A model generated the notes under the pieces. The model was given only the letters and a program-made list of their open reading frames with translations. It ran no database searches and was not told where the DNA came from. A stretch of 64,000 nucleotides of DNA from contig CAVQVG010000014.1 in NCBI GenBank assembly GCA_963717125.1, positions 62,001-126,000 on the forward strand, written 5' to 3'. The position numbers and the translations under genes were made by a program. This DNA is from RYN-230 sp963717125. GTDB lineage: Bacteria > Actinomycetota > Actinomycetes > Streptosporangiales > Streptosporangiaceae. Shown here in pieces: positions 63,265 to 64,000 of the stretch (within the stretch, counting starts at the first letter, position 1; every line of letters starts with the position of its first letter).

Positions 63265-64000
63265 TCAGTTGACCTGGATGGACCGTTTGGCCAGGCCGAG
63301 CCAGAAGCCGTCGATCACGGTGCGCGCGGCGGCCAGGTCACCGTCCGCGGCGCCCAGCGTGACGAACAGCGGCGCGAAGTGCTCGGTGCGCGGGTGCGCC
63401 TGATGTGCGGCGGGCGCCTTGTGCTGGAAGTCCAGCAGCGCGTCCAGGTCCCCGTGGGCCAGCGCGTCGGCGCCCCAGTGGTCGAACTCGGTCATCACCG
63501 GCGACACCTGGCCGTCCAGGCTCATCGCCCGCAGGTTGTGGGTGAAGAACCCGCTGCCGACAATCAGCACGCCCTGGTCGCGCAGTGGCGCCAGCTTGCG
63601 GCCGATCTCGTACAGGCCCGCGGGGTCGAGGGTCGGCATGGACACCTGGAGCACCGGCACATCCGCGTCCGGGTACATCTCGACCAGCGGCACATACGCA
63701 CCGTGGTCCAGGCCGCGGCCCGGCAGGTCCGCCACCGGGGTGCCCGCCGTGCGCAGCAGTTTGCGCACATCGGCGGCCAGCTCGGGGGCGCCCGGCGCGG
63801 GATAGCGCACGGTATAGTACCGGTCCGGGAAGCCCCAGAAGTCATAGACCAGCGGAACCGTGCTGGTCGCGCCCAGGGCCAGCGGGGCCGCCTCCCAGTG
63901 CGCCGAGACCATCAGCACCGACGTTGGCTTCGGCAACTGGCGGGCCCAGTCGGCAAGCTGCCCGGGCCAGATCTCGTCGTCGGCCAGCGGCGGCGCGCCG
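63265..64000 (-). CDS. Class III extradiol dioxygenase (LigB/DODA-like), cut by window edge
   Basis: The minus-strand frame stays open to the right edge, so the 5' end is missing; the in-frame TTG at 63936 is not the real start. The first visible residues, GAPPLADDEIWPGQLADWA, fit the DODA-like family and continue into VLMVSAHWEAAP with a conserved metal-site His. YDFWGFPDRYY, GLDHGAYVPLVEMYP and GSGFFTHNLRAM are further family motifs containing His. Members cleave catechols such as DOPA or act on other aromatics; the missing N-terminus should hold another metal ligand. It lies just upstream of hutI in the same direction. Confidence 0.88.
   Translation of the reverse strand, partial: GAPPLADDEIWPGQLADWARQLPKPTSVLMVSAHWEAAPLALGATSTVPLVYDFWGFPDRYYTVRYPAPGAPELAADVRKLLRTAGTPVADLPGRGLDHGAYVPLVEMYPDADVPVLQVSMPTLDPAGLYEIGRKLAPLRDQGVLIVGSGFFTHNLRAMSLDGQVSPVMTEFDHWGADALAHGDLDALLDFQHKAPAAHQAHPRTEHFAPLFVTLGAADGDLAAARTVIDGFWLGLAKRSIQVN

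Noticed and set aside
61638..63272. Large plus-strand open frame across hutI
   Set aside because: It is antisense to imidazolonepropionase, which has clear metal-site motifs; the plus-strand translation shows none.

Overview
This window comes from a GC-rich actinomycete chromosome, most likely a filamentous Streptosporangiales-type organism. The evidence is the very high G+C content, frequent GTG starts and GTGA/ATGA overlaps. It also carries a BldC-type developmental regulator, a complete GlgE glucan pathway, DUF3017 and DUF6350 membrane proteins, a DUF574-type methyltransferase and a eukaryotic-type isocitrate dehydrogenase. No rRNA, tRNA, CRISPR array, transposase or phage gene is visible. 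The window begins inside a cysteine desulfurase gene and ends inside a LigB/DODA-type dioxygenase gene, both on the minus strand.

Layout. 1-9823 is mostly minus strand: sucC-sucD, a DUF6350 membrane protein, purN-purH, folD, etfB-etfA and a cysteine desulfurase. This covers succinyl-CoA synthetase, late purine synthesis with its one-carbon supplier, and electron-transfer flavoprotein. 10119-14780 holds an AbiEi/DUF559-like protein, a stand-alone B12-binding mutase subunit, an alpha/beta hydrolase and a PcrA/UvrD helicase. 14890-20211 looks like an amino acid uptake and catabolism block: APC permease, saccharopine-dehydrogenase-family enzyme, aldehyde dehydrogenase and PIG-L deacetylase. 20708-26841 is a tight operon encoding a form II CO-dehydrogenase-like molybdenum hydroxylase (coxS-coxL-coxM), an unusual CoxG fusion protein, and kynureninase.

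26834-30665 carries Uma2, guaA and a CNNM/CBS membrane protein. 30844-35412 is a Leloir galactose operon (galT-galE-galK) translationally coupled to an M20 amidohydrolase. 35415-39550 is a TCA block on the minus strand: citrate synthase, DUF3017, icd and mdh. 39808-44110 is regulatory and housekeeping: an FHA-HTH protein converging on a membrane Ser/Thr kinase, a small conserved protein, enoyl-CoA hydratase and BldC. 44440-55429 is the glucan region: glgP on the minus strand faces away from glgE-treS-mak-glgB, which convert trehalose through maltose and maltose-1-phosphate to branched alpha-glucan. 55426-64000 contains a TSUP transporter, small membrane and NUDIX-NYN proteins, SppA, a flavin reductase, a methyltransferase, HutI and the partial dioxygenase.

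The most unusual points are five. CoxG carries an internal domain resembling the RNA polymerase alpha C-terminal domain plus a C-terminal membrane anchor. The Mo-hydroxylase operon includes kynureninase. glgB has an apparent one-base frameshift near its 3' end. A dispersed GC-rich intergenic repeat sits in frame inside glgE. Several families of palindromic or tandem repeats lie between or within genes. All calls rest on reading the sequence and on family knowledge; no database search was run.
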